From Arcuatula senhousia (Eukaryota; Mollusca; Bivalvia; Mytilida; Mytilidae), in the NCBI GenBank assembly GCA_963971305.1, contig OZ020308.1, forward strand, positions 20,829,838 through 20,893,837: 64,000 nucleotides of DNA, in the 5' to 3' direction. Positions 1-10,462 of this stretch are shown here, one piece after another; the first letter of the stretch is position 1, and the number at the start of each line of letters is the position of its first letter. A model generated the notes under the pieces. That model did no database searches and had not been told where the DNA came from. It was given only the letters and a program-made list of their open reading frames with translations. Made by a program: the position numbers and the translations under genes.

Positions 1-2356
1 ATCTAGTACAATATTCATTTAGTTTATCAAGCATATTTTGTAATCCATCTCTAGTGGATGACAATAACACTAAGTCGTCAGCATAAAATAAACAACTTAG
101 AGGAGTGTTATTGATTGTGATAGGGTCACAATTTGCATCAAGGCAGTTCTTAAAATCATTGACAAAAATCTTAAATAGGTTAGGACTTATATTATCCCCT
201 TGACGCACTCCTATGTTAGAGGGGAAGAAATCGGTTATATTGTTTTTATTAGTCTTAACACATAGTTCTGTTTTCAAATACATATTTTTTATAATAGAAT
301 AAAATTTATCACTTAATCCTATTTTTCTTAATTTGTAAAATAAACCTGTATGCCAGACAGAGTCAAAGGCTCCTTTAAAATCTACAAAACATGTATAAAG
401 TGGTTTAGAACCCTTACTTGTATGTTTTTCAACTAAAGTTTTAAGTACAAACATGTGGTCAGATGTACGCTTATCCTTTGTGAAACCGATTTGTTCATCA
501 TGAATAATATTATGTTCCAGCAAATACTTTTCTAATCTTGAGTTCAGAACTTTAGTAAAAAGTTTCCCGACACAACTATTAATAGTTATACCCCTATAAT
601 TTGAGGGGTCATCTTTTGGACCTTTTTTATAAATGGGGTTTATAAAACCCTGTCCCCACTGGTTAGGATATATACTAGAAGAAAAGATAGTGTTAAATAA
701 TTTGTGAAGACAATCAAGTAGATGTGTTTGTCCATGCTTAATCATCTCATTTATTACTACATCAAAGCCAGATGCTTTATTATTTTTTAGGCCTAAAATA
801 GATTTGCTGATCTCTGCCCTAGAAATAGTGTAGTCTAGTTCATTAAATATTTTGTCTTGTTCTAAAAGTTCTAATTTTTTTGCCATGTTTTCCTCATCTG
901 CCCCAGACGGTTTAGAGTTGAGGTTTTTAAAATAGTTAAGCCATTCATTATGTGATACTGGATATTCAGACATGTGTCTTGGCTTATTAAAATTACAAAT
1001 TTCATCAAGCAGTTTCCAATATTCTTTTGGATTATCATCATACATAGTGTCTAGTTTATTTATAAGGTTTTGATGATATTGCCTAGATTTAGTTTTTCTT
1101 AGCTTTCGAAATTGCTTAAGTGTACTAAAATAGGAGCCTCTGACCTGTGGGTCATTAGGAAATTTTTTAAATAAGTACAGTTTGTTATCTAAATTTCTTT
1201 TTGCCTGATATAGTGGTTGGTCAAACCATTTTGGTTTAGGCTTTTTAGTCTTGCAGTTCTTAGATACTTTTATAGATTTTCTTTTTTTTAATGCTATATT
1301 AGCGGCTTCATATATTATATTATTAAAGTTGTCCACCATCTGGTTGACATCAGGGTTGTTTGTGTTCTTATTTTCATGTAAAAATGAAGCTATTTCTAAT
1401 TGCACTTTCTCAGACATAAGTGCCTGTTGAAATTGGACTGAAGATTCATCATTCCATATGTATTTTGGTGGTAAATATTTTGAATGGATTTCATATTCAT
1501 TATAAATATAACAATTAACAGAAAGCATTATAGATATTTTACAATGATCTGACATATTACCATCATATTCATGAACTTTAAAAAAATTTACAAGAGGTAA
1601 AAGAGGTTCTGATACAATAAAATAGTCAATTACACTACTACCCATGGGTTGATGGGATGTATATTTCCCTAGCGAGTCTCCAAGAAAACGTCCATTCAAT
1701 ATTCGCATACTAGACTGTATACAAAGTTCAAGTAGTTGTTTACCTCTAGAGGATATGGTTTTATCCATACTATTCCTATCAGAAATATCAATATCTGGGC
1801 TATAATTATTATAAAATGGAAAGTGATCACCATTATCATTTTTAATAAAATCAGGAGCTACGCCTGTTCTTGCATTAATGTCACCGGAGAGTATAATGGA
1901 ACCTTGTTTTGAAAATTCAACAATATCTTTTTCTATCAAGTCTAAATAATCAATGCCAAGTGCTTTAGTGTAAAGAGAATCTGAGGGAGGGTTATATAAA
2001 TAGCATAGAAATATATCTTCCTTCATACCAAAAAAGTCTTTTTTAAGACAAAGCCATATATAATCATTTGTATTATGTTTAAGAAAATTAATACCAGGTT
2101 TAAGGCAATCTTTAACATAGACTGATAATCCCCCATACCTTTTTCTGGCTTTTTTAGATTTCCCTCTTATCAGATGAATTGATTTAAAATTTGGAATCTC
2201 AAGGCATTGATCCAGTTCACAATGTGTCTCCATTAGACATATAATATCACTCTCAGAAACTAACTTAACAAAAGAGGGGTCATTGAACTTATTGTAACCT
2301 CTGTTGGCAAAGCCGTGAATATTCCAAGAAGAGATAGAAATAGACTTTTTCTCCAT
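1..2356 (-). CDS. LINE ORF2: endonuclease/reverse transcriptase (C-terminus cut by window edge)
   Basis: Translating the minus strand from the ATG at 2356-2354 gives 785 codons with no stop to base 1. I checked the frame line by line for most of its length. The N-terminus is an exonuclease-endonuclease-phosphatase domain: SSWNIHGF (Asn12), LMETH (Glu43) and SGDINARTG (Asp159, Asn161) are the expected metal-binding and catalytic motifs. The C-terminal part is reverse transcriptase: GVRQGDNISPNLF at about residues 716-728 and FYADDLVLLS with the catalytic YADD at 758-761. The protein would nick target DNA and prime reverse transcription of the element RNA there. The thumb and C-terminal region lie off the window. 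Every key residue I could locate is present. Confidence 0.93.
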   Translation of the reverse strand, partial: MEKKSISISSWNIHGFANRGYNKFNDPSFVKLVSESDIICLMETHCELDQCLEIPNFKSIHLIRGKSKKARKRYGGLSVYVKDCLKPGINFLKHNTNDYIWLCLKKDFFGMKEDIFLCYLYNPPSDSLYTKALGIDYLDLIEKDIVEFSKQGSIILSGDINARTGVAPDFIKNDNGDHFPFYNNYSPDIDISDRNSMDKTISSRGKQLLELCIQSSMRILNGRFLGDSLGKYTSHQPMGSSVIDYFIVSEPLLPLVNFFKVHEYDGNMSDHCKISIMLSVNCYIYNEYEIHSKYLPPKYIWNDESSVQFQQALMSEKVQLEIASFLHENKNTNNPDVNQMVDNFNNIIYEAANIALKKRKSIKVSKNCKTKKPKPKWFDQPLYQAKRNLDNKLYLFKKFPNDPQVRGSYFSTLKQFRKLRKTKSRQYHQNLINKLDTMYDDNPKEYWKLLDEICNFNKPRHMSEYPVSHNEWLNYFKNLNSKPSGADEENMAKKLELLEQDKIFNELDYTISRAEISKSILGLKNNKASGFDVVINEMIKHGQTHLLDCLHKLFNTIFSSSIYPNQWGQGFINPIYKKGPKDDPSNYRGITINSCVGKLFTKVLNSRLEKYLLEHNIIHDEQIGFTKDKRTSDHMFVLKTLVEKHTSKGSKPLYTCFVDFKGAFDSVWHTGLFYKLRKIGLSDKFYSIIKNMYLKTELCVKTNKNNITDFFPSNIGVRQGDNISPNLFKIFVNDFKNCLDANCDPITINNTPLSCLFYADDLVLLSSTRDGLQNMLDKLNEYCTR

Positions 2357-3686
2357 AATAAAAGATAATTATTTCAAAAGAAATTAAGTACCAATGAGGA
2401 AACATTAAAGTTAGGTTAAGTATAAATAAAACATTTACATGTATTTCATGTATACCTGTATATAAATTTCAAATTGCAGTACAACAGAACATGTATATTA
2501 TAATCAGTAAATGTTTATAAGTTAGACAGTATTAATATGTTTATACATGTGTATAAGAAAAATATAAGGTTACCTAATAATTCTTAGATGTAAAAACACT
2601 TTAAGAGTGTAATGGAAAATGCCCAAATACATATACCAATGCCAGAGAGACTCATATCTTTGAAATAAAATAAAAAATGAATCAGTAATAAGTTAACTAA
2701 CTTGTCTTGCTATATATTCAAAGAGAAATATTTTGAAAAAAGATAAATGAAGTAGCAAGGAGGAAATTTTAAATACTTGTTTATTGTTGTTTATACTTTT
2801 TTTTTTATTTTCCTTTGTTTGTTTGTTATATTTGTATATATATTTTTTTTAGAAATATGTAACAATACTTCACTAAACTTTGGGTTACTTCCCTTTGAGC
2901 ACTTATAATTGATAAATTCTTCATAAACATGATAAATAGGATTTTTGGATTAATTAATAAAACATGAGAAATATGTAACAATAATTCAATAAACTTTGGA
3001 TTGCTTCCCTTTGAGCACTTATAAAAGATAAATTTTTCATAAACAATACACATGAAATAGGATTACTCATTCATCATTTTGAACATTAATAAAACATATA
3101 TCATAATAAGTGAAAGTTTACAATTATGAAATAAAAATAAAAATATATACACCTTAATGAAAAGATAAATTGAGAACTCTCCATTTATGTAAAATAATGG
3201 TTCGATTTGAAAAAAAAAATATATATATATATTTACTAGTGGTAAAATAAGGGTAATTATAAAAAGAAGTAATATTTTAGTGTGTGTATATGAGCTGAGT
3301 GATTAATGCAAGCATAATAGTTTTTGAAGATTAATTACAAGCTGATCAAGAGTCCCCAATTCATCTCGACTTGAGCTTATACACTACTGTTACTATCATA
3401 AATACATGTACAATTTGTTGTTATCTTCTTACAACACAAATAAAATGAATAAAATCTCATCTGTTATCCCACAGATCAAGATACAATACATGTACATAAA
3501 GACATAAGTAAAAAATAGAATAATTAATACAAAAACAAAACAAACAAACAAGGATTAGGACAATGTTCATATTACATAATAAAAAGAGAAACTTTACTAA
3601 AATTTACAAGATTTTTATATTTTTCAAAAGGCCATATTCAAAACAACACATCCTTTTGGATTATATCCAGGAATTTATGGGAATGA
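2357..3686 (-). other. Spacer between LINE ORF1 and ORF2
   Basis: AT-rich sequence with no convincing coding frame. It holds two diverged tandem copies of a roughly 105-bp unit (about 2850-2945 and 2957-3063), each with a TTCCCTTTGAGCACTTATAA core. Inter-ORF gaps in LINEs are usually short or overlapping, so this length is odd. It may be an insertion, or evidence that the two ORFs come from different copies. Confidence 0.55.
2850..3063. repeat. Two-copy tandem repeat (about 105 bp) in LINE spacer
   Basis: Both copies contain AGAAATATGTAACAATA, then TTCCCTTTGAGCACTTATAA, then TTCATAAAC, in the same order and spacing, with scattered mismatches. The open frame across them on the minus strand is a by-product of the repeat. 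Confidence 0.75.
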
Positions 3687-5819
3687 TTATTTGTTCCATT
3701 TGTTGTAACGTGGACGACGGAATGATTGGCCATGTCCCTTGTCATTAAAACCTCGGTATACACCTCTTCTACTATAGTTTTCATCTGGCCCATATCCCTG
3801 ATGATTAAAACGACCACTATTGTAATTTCCTTGACTTTCGTAGTTACTTTGAGGCCTGTCATACTTGTTGTAGTCTTCGAAATACTGTTGAGATTGTTCA
3901 TTTAACCTTTTTCTACGAGGTACAGGAGAACTCAGTCCTAGGCAAGAGCGGATGGATTGTTTTAAGTTTGATGCAAATATGTTGTTTCCCTGGTCTGATA
4001 AGTGAACTCCATCACGAAGAAAACGAAAGATAGGTTTGGCTCTTGCACTCAATCCAGAATTGTCACAAACTGAAATTTTATCTCCCTTATGAAAACGATG
4101 AAGGGTCTCTATGTTGACACTGTACATTTTCTGGTTCATTTCTTCATTATCCTTTCTAGCAAAACCTGTAGAAATGACAATCTTGGCCTCGGGCCATTGA
4201 TTTTGTAGAGAATCTATAAAGTTTTGAAGTTTATTCATGTACTCTTCTTCTGACAGGGCTTGAATGTCATTTGAAAAGGTGTGTACAACGATACACTCAA
4301 ATTTCTCATGCTTTAAACGCTGTTTGACAACATTGTCTGCCTCCTGGATATCATATACTATAAGTTTTTCAGACACACATTCAGGTATAAATCTATAGGT
4401 GTTAAGGTTTTTAACATGGGAGTTTCCAATCAGCAGGATAGACTTTTGATGGTTAGAATTAGTTGGCATGGAGCCCCTGTTTTCATACTTTGGGTCCAGT
4501 GGGTCGAACCGATTTGATGTTGGGATTTTGTATTCAAGTCGATTGTCACTTTCTGTTGATTTGTTGGGTTGCAAGATTTTTGGGGTACAGACATTCATCA
4601 CTTTCTCAATATTAAGAGTGATATTGTCACACTTGCTCTGTAAATTGTCATACTTTCTTGCGTTAGCATCCATAACTTCTTCAGTTTTACTGCAGATTTC
4701 AACAGTTTGTTTTAATGATTCCTTTTGTAATTCACACATCTGGGTTGATTTGTCATTTAGTAGACCTAAAACTTTATTTATTGACTCGTTCTGTCTATTT
4801 ACTTCTGCAATTTTTTTATCAATGGACATAATAGAATCAAACATCTTAGAAAAGTTGTCATTAGCATTCAAATCTGAATGTGCATTACTGATCTTCAATA
4901 CTTCGGTCGTTAAGTTCTTAGTTTTGGTTTTTTCATCTTGAAGTTCACATTTAAGACGAAGAATGTCACTTTCATATTGGTTGTTATGCACATTTGTAAT
5001 TGCCTTGGTAATATTATCTTCAAGTTTAACAAAGAGATCCTTGATCATATTCGGGCTGTCTGAATTGCAATTATGTGGTTGGTTGTGATTGTCAGTACTG
5101 TGGATGGTGATGCGGTTCCTAAATTCTTCTGGTATGGATACACACTTTTGACACGTGTATCGTCTTGCTGTAGTTTTAAATAAATAGAGCTGATAAAGGG
5201 GTAGTTCAGTACATGGGTAGTGGGTCCAGTTTTTGCAGGCATTGCACATAATCATTTGATCGTCTAAAGGAAAGGTACAATTGGATGTGCACATTTTGGT
5301 TGTATCATTAGATTTATCAGTGTTTAGGGGTGCTTCATTAGATTTGGCACGAGTGGAATCCTGTATGTGTGTATTTCTCTGTCCTGACTGGTTTGTTTGT
5401 TGTGTATTTTCATTTACCATATCTTTGGCAGCATTATTATTGGTGTCTACATTTAGATTGGTTTCCAATATTTCTTTTGCACTGGTCTCTATAAATGTTT
5501 GATTCAGGTCATTGTCTATACTAATATCAGCCTCTTGTGGTGATTCAGGTGAATCTTGTGTATCGTAAAATGTACATGTGCCTTTGCAACTATGCTCATA
5601 CTCTTTCGGAGATTTAATTTTGTCATTGTCATAAATTGGGATGGTTGCACATGAATTAAAAATCTTTCCTGATAAAAGAAAGTGAACGGCTTCATCGATA
5701 GACTTAAAAGACTTATAGGCTGCTCCCTGGAACCTGTGTGTATTTGTGTGACATGCTGACCACTCCGTGTAAATGCCGGGGACCAGACCTTTGGCAACAG
5801 CATAGAATTTCTCTGGCAT
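3687..5819 (-). CDS. LINE ORF1-type protein: RNase H1-N-like + PHD + coiled coil + SGNH esterase
   Basis: 710 residues in one exon. Residues 1-50 (FYAVAKGLVPGIYTEW, then YKSFKSIDEAVHFL) match the viroplasmin/RNase H1 N-terminal fold that binds RNA:DNA hybrids. Residues 177-226 place Cys177, 181, 192, 195, His200, Cys203, 223 and 226 as a PHD-type zinc finger. Residues about 280-410 look like coiled coil, as expected for a trimerising ORF1. Residues 460-625 form an SGNH hydrolase: IGNSH with the probable nucleophile Ser467, SND at 516-518, and DGVH with Asp603 and His606. The tail (640-710) is rich in Gly, Tyr, Arg and Asn and is probably RNA-binding. It lies upstream of, and on the same strand as, the LINE ORF2, so I read it as ORF1. 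A stand-alone domesticated gene is the alternative. Confidence 0.85.
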   Translation of the reverse strand: MPEKFYAVAKGLVPGIYTEWSACHTNTHRFQGAAYKSFKSIDEAVHFLLSGKIFNSCATIPIYDNDKIKSPKEYEHSCKGTCTFYDTQDSPESPQEADISIDNDLNQTFIETSAKEILETNLNVDTNNNAAKDMVNENTQQTNQSGQRNTHIQDSTRAKSNEAPLNTDKSNDTTKMCTSNCTFPLDDQMIMCNACKNWTHYPCTELPLYQLYLFKTTARRYTCQKCVSIPEEFRNRITIHSTDNHNQPHNCNSDSPNMIKDLFVKLEDNITKAITNVHNNQYESDILRLKCELQDEKTKTKNLTTEVLKISNAHSDLNANDNFSKMFDSIMSIDKKIAEVNRQNESINKVLGLLNDKSTQMCELQKESLKQTVEICSKTEEVMDANARKYDNLQSKCDNITLNIEKVMNVCTPKILQPNKSTESDNRLEYKIPTSNRFDPLDPKYENRGSMPTNSNHQKSILLIGNSHVKNLNTYRFIPECVSEKLIVYDIQEADNVVKQRLKHEKFECIVVHTFSNDIQALSEEEYMNKLQNFIDSLQNQWPEAKIVISTGFARKDNEEMNQKMYSVNIETLHRFHKGDKISVCDNSGLSARAKPIFRFLRDGVHLSDQGNNIFASNLKQSIRSCLGLSSPVPRRKRLNEQSQQYFEDYNKYDRPQSNYESQGNYNSGRFNHQGYGPDENYSRRGVYRGFNDKGHGQSFRRPRYNKWNK

Positions 5820-5990
5820 GGTGTAGCTTTGCTAAATTAAATTGTTATATTAGGGGATTAGTCAGTTCATACTCCATAAAAAACGACCTTTAGCGCTAAA
5901 ATATCGCCCTCATGGTGCTTAAATCTTGAAATTATTCTTCACCGAATATTTTGGCGTCCATTCACCGGAACCGGAAGTATCTGTTTTATC
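5820..5990. other. Putative LINE 5' UTR / junction
   Basis: Non-coding sequence between the ORF1 start and the outer arm of the large inverted repeat. In a full-length LINE the internal promoter would sit here. I see no TATA box or other diagnostic motif, so this is positional inference only. Confidence 0.3.
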
Positions 5991-6300
5991 AACAGGTGGC
6001 GGATTTTACGCATTTGTTAAATTTGTTAAATTATGACGACAGATGGCGCTGTTGACATAATAATGCTGACACGGATCGAGTTACTGCGTTGTGAAACAAA
6101 ATTGAAACGAAATTTTAATCGATGAGGCACAGTTTGTGATGATATAAGGGACTAATTTATTGAGAGCTATATGTTTATGGAATCGGATGTCCATGCATGG
6201 GACCCCTTCCCAACAAAAAGGTAATAGGAGTCTTAGGTGTCTGAAAATCGCTATAAGCTTAAGAGCATACCGTGTGTCAAATCTGCCGGTCAAATTTCAA
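5991..6300 (+). repeat. Outer arm (left) of large inverted repeat
   Basis: Reads as the reverse complement of 15535-15826 with few mismatches. Shared blocks include AACAGGTGGCGGATTTTACG, GACAGATGGCGCTGTT and TCCATGCATGGGACCCCTTC. Small open frames on both strands here are conserved only as DNA, so I do not call them genes. Confidence 0.88.
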
Positions 6301-6767
6301 ATTGATTATCATTTTGCTTGCCGAAATTTTTCATATCGGCTCAGATCCCAACAGGAAGTAGGAGTCCGACAGGTCTTAAGCAGTCAACTTGAGTTAGCAT
6401 TAAAAATGCCACATTATACCAAATTTGGTTTGTTACGTTATGATTATAATGTTCCCTCTCAACATTTATTTGTACGGATGTTTAATTATTATCGTTAAGT
6501 TTCACTTTAGGGTTGTTAGTACATGTAAGTAAGTTATTATTTCTGGCCAGTCAGGCTTTCCGTATAATGTTCTTATGATATTGAACTACTTGCATGTCAG
6601 TGTCACACACCCCAGTTGATCTATGGGAAAATCAGAGTTACCTCTTTAGGTAACTTTTACTGACAAGCCTCAGATAAATAGTTTGTCAAACCGAATTTTT
6701 TAAAGCTCAGTTTAGGCACGAACCATTTTCATACGGTGGGGGGCGGGGGATGGGATTTTGAAACCTG
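6301..6767. other. Unassigned sequence between the two left inverted-repeat arms
   Basis: No gene, RNA or repeat boundary seen. It includes a G-rich tract near 6737-6750. The equivalent interval in the right arm is about 4 kb because of later insertions. Confidence 0.4.
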
Positions 6768-7384
6768 ATATTAATTTTTTTTCTGTCCAAATCAAAGTTA
6801 CAATTTTTTTTTACCCAAAGCATATGGAAAGCCAAAAGGGTCAAAATTCATCTTTCTTACTTTCTAATTTTACATTTGAGATTTTAATATTCTTATTCCA
6901 TATTTCTTATTTCTCATCTCAATATCAAAATTATCCATCTATTATTTGGGTTTTTTATTTCTTTCTTCTAATTTCACAATTATAAATTCCTGAATGATTT
7001 TCCGTTTTTTTTATTTCTAAGCTTACCATTCTTATTTTCTTACTCAGATTTTCTAATTCTAGATCTTTATATCAAAATTTTACTTTTTGCATCACAAATT
7101 CTTAAAATTTTACTTTTTGCATCACAAATTCTTTAATTCGTCATTCTGACTTTTACCATTTTCATTTAAAAATTTCTATTGCTTGATTATACTTTTTGTC
7201 ATGAATGTAAAATCTAAAATATACAATGAAGAATTACTTCACCAGAATACAAACGAAGTCGGTAAGACGTTTTATTCGCGGAAGCGCTTGTATCGTTCCT
7301 GAAATAGACTATAATGTTTTACTTTAAATACTGTTTATAATCTGAGTCTGAGAGTTAGAGTTAGAGTTACGACTTGTGTTCGAG

Positions 7385-7597
7385 TAAGGGACCGACCATT
7401 TAACTTAAAGGGGAGGCGCTTTGTTTTCTCCAAAGAAAAACATATTTTGAAAATGATTGATGAAAAACTATTTTGGCATCAGAGAGTATAAAATAATCTT
7501 GATAATGAACAAATTATTCTGTGTCGTCGCCATAAAAAATTACCGGGCAAAACAAAAAAGCAAGGCCCCCTTTTCAAGTTAAATGGTCCGTCCCTTA
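7385..7597. mobile_element. 213-bp TIR element (TAAGGGAC family)
   Basis: Termini TAAGGGACCGACCATTTAAC and its near-perfect complement GTTAAATGGTCCGTCCCTTA bound the element, and the trinucleotide GAG flanks both sides. There is no coding capacity. The same termini occur at 22432 and 24475, and a decayed version lies in the right palindrome arm near 10960. Confidence 0.75.
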
Positions 7598-7639
7598 GAG
7601 TTTGGCTTATTTTTCGAGTTCTTCCCCAACTGTATGTGA

Positions 7640-7755
7640 TAAGGTTTGTCAGTTACCTGCCAAAGGTCGGTGGTTTCCTCTGGGTACTCCTGTTTCCTCC
7701 GCCATTAAAACTGACCGCCATACATGGCCCAGGTGCGTCGATAAAGGGCGTTTCG
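7640..7755 (+). repeat. SINE 3'-part fragment
   Basis: Contains GGTGGTTTCCTC, CCATTAAAACTGACCGCC and GGCCCAGGTGCGTCGATAAA. Nearly the same segment occurs at 15165-15280, and a more diverged one at 41195-41295. It resembles the tail of a common molluscan SINE; the family name is not certain. Confidence 0.6.
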
Positions 7756-8103
7756 AGTTCAAGTTGAAATTTGAAGTATTAAACTCAAAACAGTTATTTT
7801 CATGGCAATAATCGAGTTCAAATTAGAGAGTTTGAGTTACAAAAAGAGTTGCAAAGTTATTTTTATAGCATGTTTTGTAATTATAAATAATGCGGTTACA
7901 GAAAAAAAAATGACTGGACAATGTTAATATATATTTACATCGGCCGGGTGTTCATTTTTTCTACTCAAATTAATCCATACATCTATTAAAATTACCAATG
8001 GATTCTGACAAAAATATTCTAATTACATGTAACACAGGGTATTATGTTACTCTTCGATGGCTGTTCAAGAAACGTAATACCCAGGTAGATAGGGCTCTCC
8101 GAA

Positions 8104-8800
8104 AGCAAGTATATCTGCGAGCTTTTGCTCACTAGTGATGGCCCCGCTTCCAAAGTTATGCCGCCCTGCGTAAACCCTAAGTATTACGTAAACAGGAAGC
8201 ATTCGACCTAGGATCATTTAATTGCTATACACCATATGGTTCTGTAGTTGACAAGAAAAACTATGACGGAATTTTTGCATGAATGTCCACTATGTATTAA
8301 AACATAAGTATTCAACCATTTGATTTTTATGGAGGGGTGCTATGGTGAATTTCTCCGTCCTGCTTTTTTATTTTAGGAAAAAGCTGAGCTTGGATTTTTT
8401 TTAGCGCTAGCGCGCGCAATTTATTTCCTAACTACTATAAATTTTTCAGCCAAAAACACCATCCTGCCTTTTTTTTTTAATTCAAAGCACTGTCTTGCCT
8501 TTTTATTTCTGGGTTTTTGCCAACCTGCCTTTTTATTTTAGATTTTACTATGGCCCCCCATAAAAATCAAATGGTTTCTCCCTAAGAATAACAGGAGGTA
8601 GATGACATAGGAGCATAATTCGCTATCCACCATATGGTATACTATTTGAAAAAAGCCATATAAAGATTATCAGACCTCTACGTCATGTAGTTGCTTAGAA
8701 AATTACGGAAGGACGGACGAATGAACGGACAATAGAACGGACGGGTGGACAAGGGTTAAAAGAATACACCCTCTTCTTTTAAGCGGAGGTATCAATGTGT
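8104..8800 (-). mobile_element. Copy of TATACCCC TIR family, minus strand, interrupted
   Basis: Read on the minus strand this matches the 50331-52110 element: a CGTCCGTTC-rich head near 8700-8750, the CCATATGGTGTATAC-like blocks, and the CTAGTGAGCAAAAGCTCGCAG tail near 8110-8135. A second TIR element (8314-8577) is inserted within it. Confidence 0.65.
8314..8577. mobile_element. 264-bp MITE with about 30-bp terminal inverted repeats
   Basis: Left end AACCATTTGATTTTTATGGA and the right end, read in reverse, AACCATTTGATTTTTATGGG match almost perfectly. The interior has repeated CTGCCTTTTTATTT motifs and a GCGCTAGCGCGCGC block. No ORF. It splits the surrounding TATACCCC-family copy, so it arrived later. 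Confidence 0.75.
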
Positions 8801-9162
8801 GATTGCTATCTCTCAAATGAGTACCGATGTTGGTTTGTGATAGTTTTTTTTTTCTCTTTTATGGCCCTGTCATACTATAACGCATAGTATCAGTGTTCGC
8901 CGACATGTTAGAAACGTTAGCGAATCTTGGCATACGTTGTTGCAACTGATCGTCAAATTTTGAACATGCTCGTAACACGTTGCTTGAAGTGTAGCTGGAC
9001 CATTATTTATCTATTTATATTCATTTGTTTTGCTTAATTGCCGTTTTATCAAACTGTATTCAGATAACTACAGATTGTTTATAGTCGCCTGCCTTTCACA
9101 GAAGCGACATATATACACACATATATATTTATCTTTCTTCTCGCAGTTTCGTCGCCCCCCCC

Positions 9163-9332
9163 CAGGGGCGGATCCAGAAATTTTCGAAAGGGGGGGTTCA
9201 CATACTGGGTTCTGTGGGCCAAAGGGGGAGTTCCGGACCAATTTTGCTGAAAATCTACACAAAAATTTTAAAATTTCGGAGGAAAGGGGGGAGTTCCGAC
9301 CCCCGGATCCCCCCCTTCTGAATCCGCCACTG
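9163..9332. mobile_element. Non-autonomous hAT-like MITE (CAGKGGCGGATYCAGAA termini)
   Basis: Begins CAGGGGCGGATCCAGAA and ends with the complement of CAGTGGCGGATTCAGAA. CAGNG ends are typical of hAT elements. The interior is G-rich and includes GGAGTTCCG twice. The flanks are C-rich, so a target duplication cannot be judged. Related ends occur near 30445 and 26692. Confidence 0.7.
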
Positions 9333-9604
9333 ACCCCCACGTTTTCAAAAGAAAATAGGTTGCCAAAAGTCAACAGCCAAAGATGGAAAATGTGATTCAG
9401 TGCTACAAGTATAATTGCCTGCAGCTAAGTTTCATCGACCTGAGACCTAGGTTTCGAGATATGAAGGTACACACCAAACTTTTGATACAAATATACATAT
9501 TATACATGTCTATTTTGAAAACTGTCAGATATTCAAAGTCAAGGTCAAAAGACAGGGATGCTGTTGTATAGGTCCAGTACCGAGGTATACATGTTTGTAT
9601 ACCA

Positions 9605-9850
9605 AGATTTATTATACCCCTTCTTTGGGTAGTATTGTTATAGGGGTGTCTGTTCGTCCGTTCGTTCGTTTACCTCAGATAATTATCACTTATCCACAAC
9701 TCCTCTTAACCCCTCTATGGATTTTCATGAATCTTTCTCACAAGATGCGCATATCCAAATTTTATAATAGAATAATTGAATTAGATTTTTCGGGGTTTCT
9801 CATGGCAAAGCATGACCGAAGCCATTAGACAACAAGGGGTATCCATCTCT
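9605..9850 (+). repeat. Truncated copy of TATACCCC family
   Basis: Starts ATTATACCCCTTCTTTGGGT and continues with a TTCGTCCGTTCGTTCG block as in the 50331 element. The 3' part is not recognisable. Short open frames here are not genes. Confidence 0.5.
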
Positions 9851-10067
9851 TATTTGCAATTCCTTCTGAGCCCCTAAATAGATTTTAATGAAACCTGGAT
9901 TAACAAAATTCGATTTCTCCCATCGGTAAACATTTAATATTTTCTTGCAATAATCTTTATGACATTATCTAGATATGTACATTTATTGGTTTTGTATCAT
10001 ACCTATTCATATACGAGTTTATTACAAGTCCACAATCTAAAGAACAGTTGCACGTAATGTTAGACAA

Positions 10068-10284
10068 GGTCATTGTTGTAATATTTTTTGGGGCATTTTT
10101 TTAATCAAATCTAATATTTTACCGGTTTTCCAAGTTTTCTACTCCTAGCGTGTCTGATGAAGGTTAATCCAGAAAAGCGCTTCACACGCAGTGAAATTTT
10201 GCTTTTGTACATTTATTAAAATCATTTCAATATGTGGATCGTGTCTTTTTGGCACATATTCCATATTCTTTCGTTTTTAATATT
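10068..10284 (+). repeat. 217-bp direct repeat, copy 1
   Basis: Identical by eye over 217 bases to 10463-10679. The core contains GTGTCTGATGAAGG and AGCGCTTCACACGCAGTGAA. There is no coding frame. Identity implies a recent duplication or gene conversion. Confidence 0.9.
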
Positions 10285-10462
10285 ATTTCAGAGTTTGGCT
10301 TTAGTGCCGTGTGGAGGTCGTAGAAAGCTTCCCCGTGCTTAAGTTGTATGCTCTTATATATTTTCGAGTACTGGAATATGTGTTGGAAAGACACAGTTTA
10401 CATATTTCCAAAATTTGACAACGTTTGGCTGTTTCTTTAGAAATTGATAAATTTATCTGTTT

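Larger units (their letters stand above)
1..5850 (-). mobile_element. Non-LTR (LINE) retrotransposon, 3' end outside window
   Basis: Two same-strand open frames form a LINE layout: an ORF1-type protein at 5819-3687, then ORF2 (apurinic-type endonuclease plus reverse transcriptase) from 2356 to the window edge. Both are open without stops, which suggests a young copy. PHD and esterase domains in ORF1 are known from CR1/L2-type LINEs, so I favour that group, but the clade is inference. The 1.33-kb spacer between the ORFs is unusually long and contains a tandem repeat, so a composite of two insertions is possible. No terminal duplication can be seen because the 3' end is missing. Confidence 0.8.
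6768..7845 (+). repeat. Inner arm (left) of large inverted repeat
   Basis: Pairs with 10705-11595 in reverse complement. Recognisable blocks are GAAAGCCAAAAGGGTCAAAA, TTTTTGCATCACAAATTCTT, CGCGGAAGCGCTTGTATCGT and a run of degenerate GAGTTA/CGAGTT units. The left arm carries additions (a 213-bp inverted-repeat element and a SINE fragment) that are absent or reduced on the right. Confidence 0.85.

Noticed and set aside
4468..4941. 157-codon plus-strand frame
   Set aside because: Antisense shadow of the coiled-coil region of LINE ORF1.
6081..6498. 70- and 112-codon frames near the left outer arm
   Set aside because: They overlap on opposite strands within or next to an inverted-repeat arm that is conserved as DNA, without codon-like conservation.
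9030..9395. 121-codon frame with proline- and glycine-rich centre, and its antisense partner
   Set aside because: It crosses the hAT-like MITE at 9163-9332; the composition comes from the G-rich interior.
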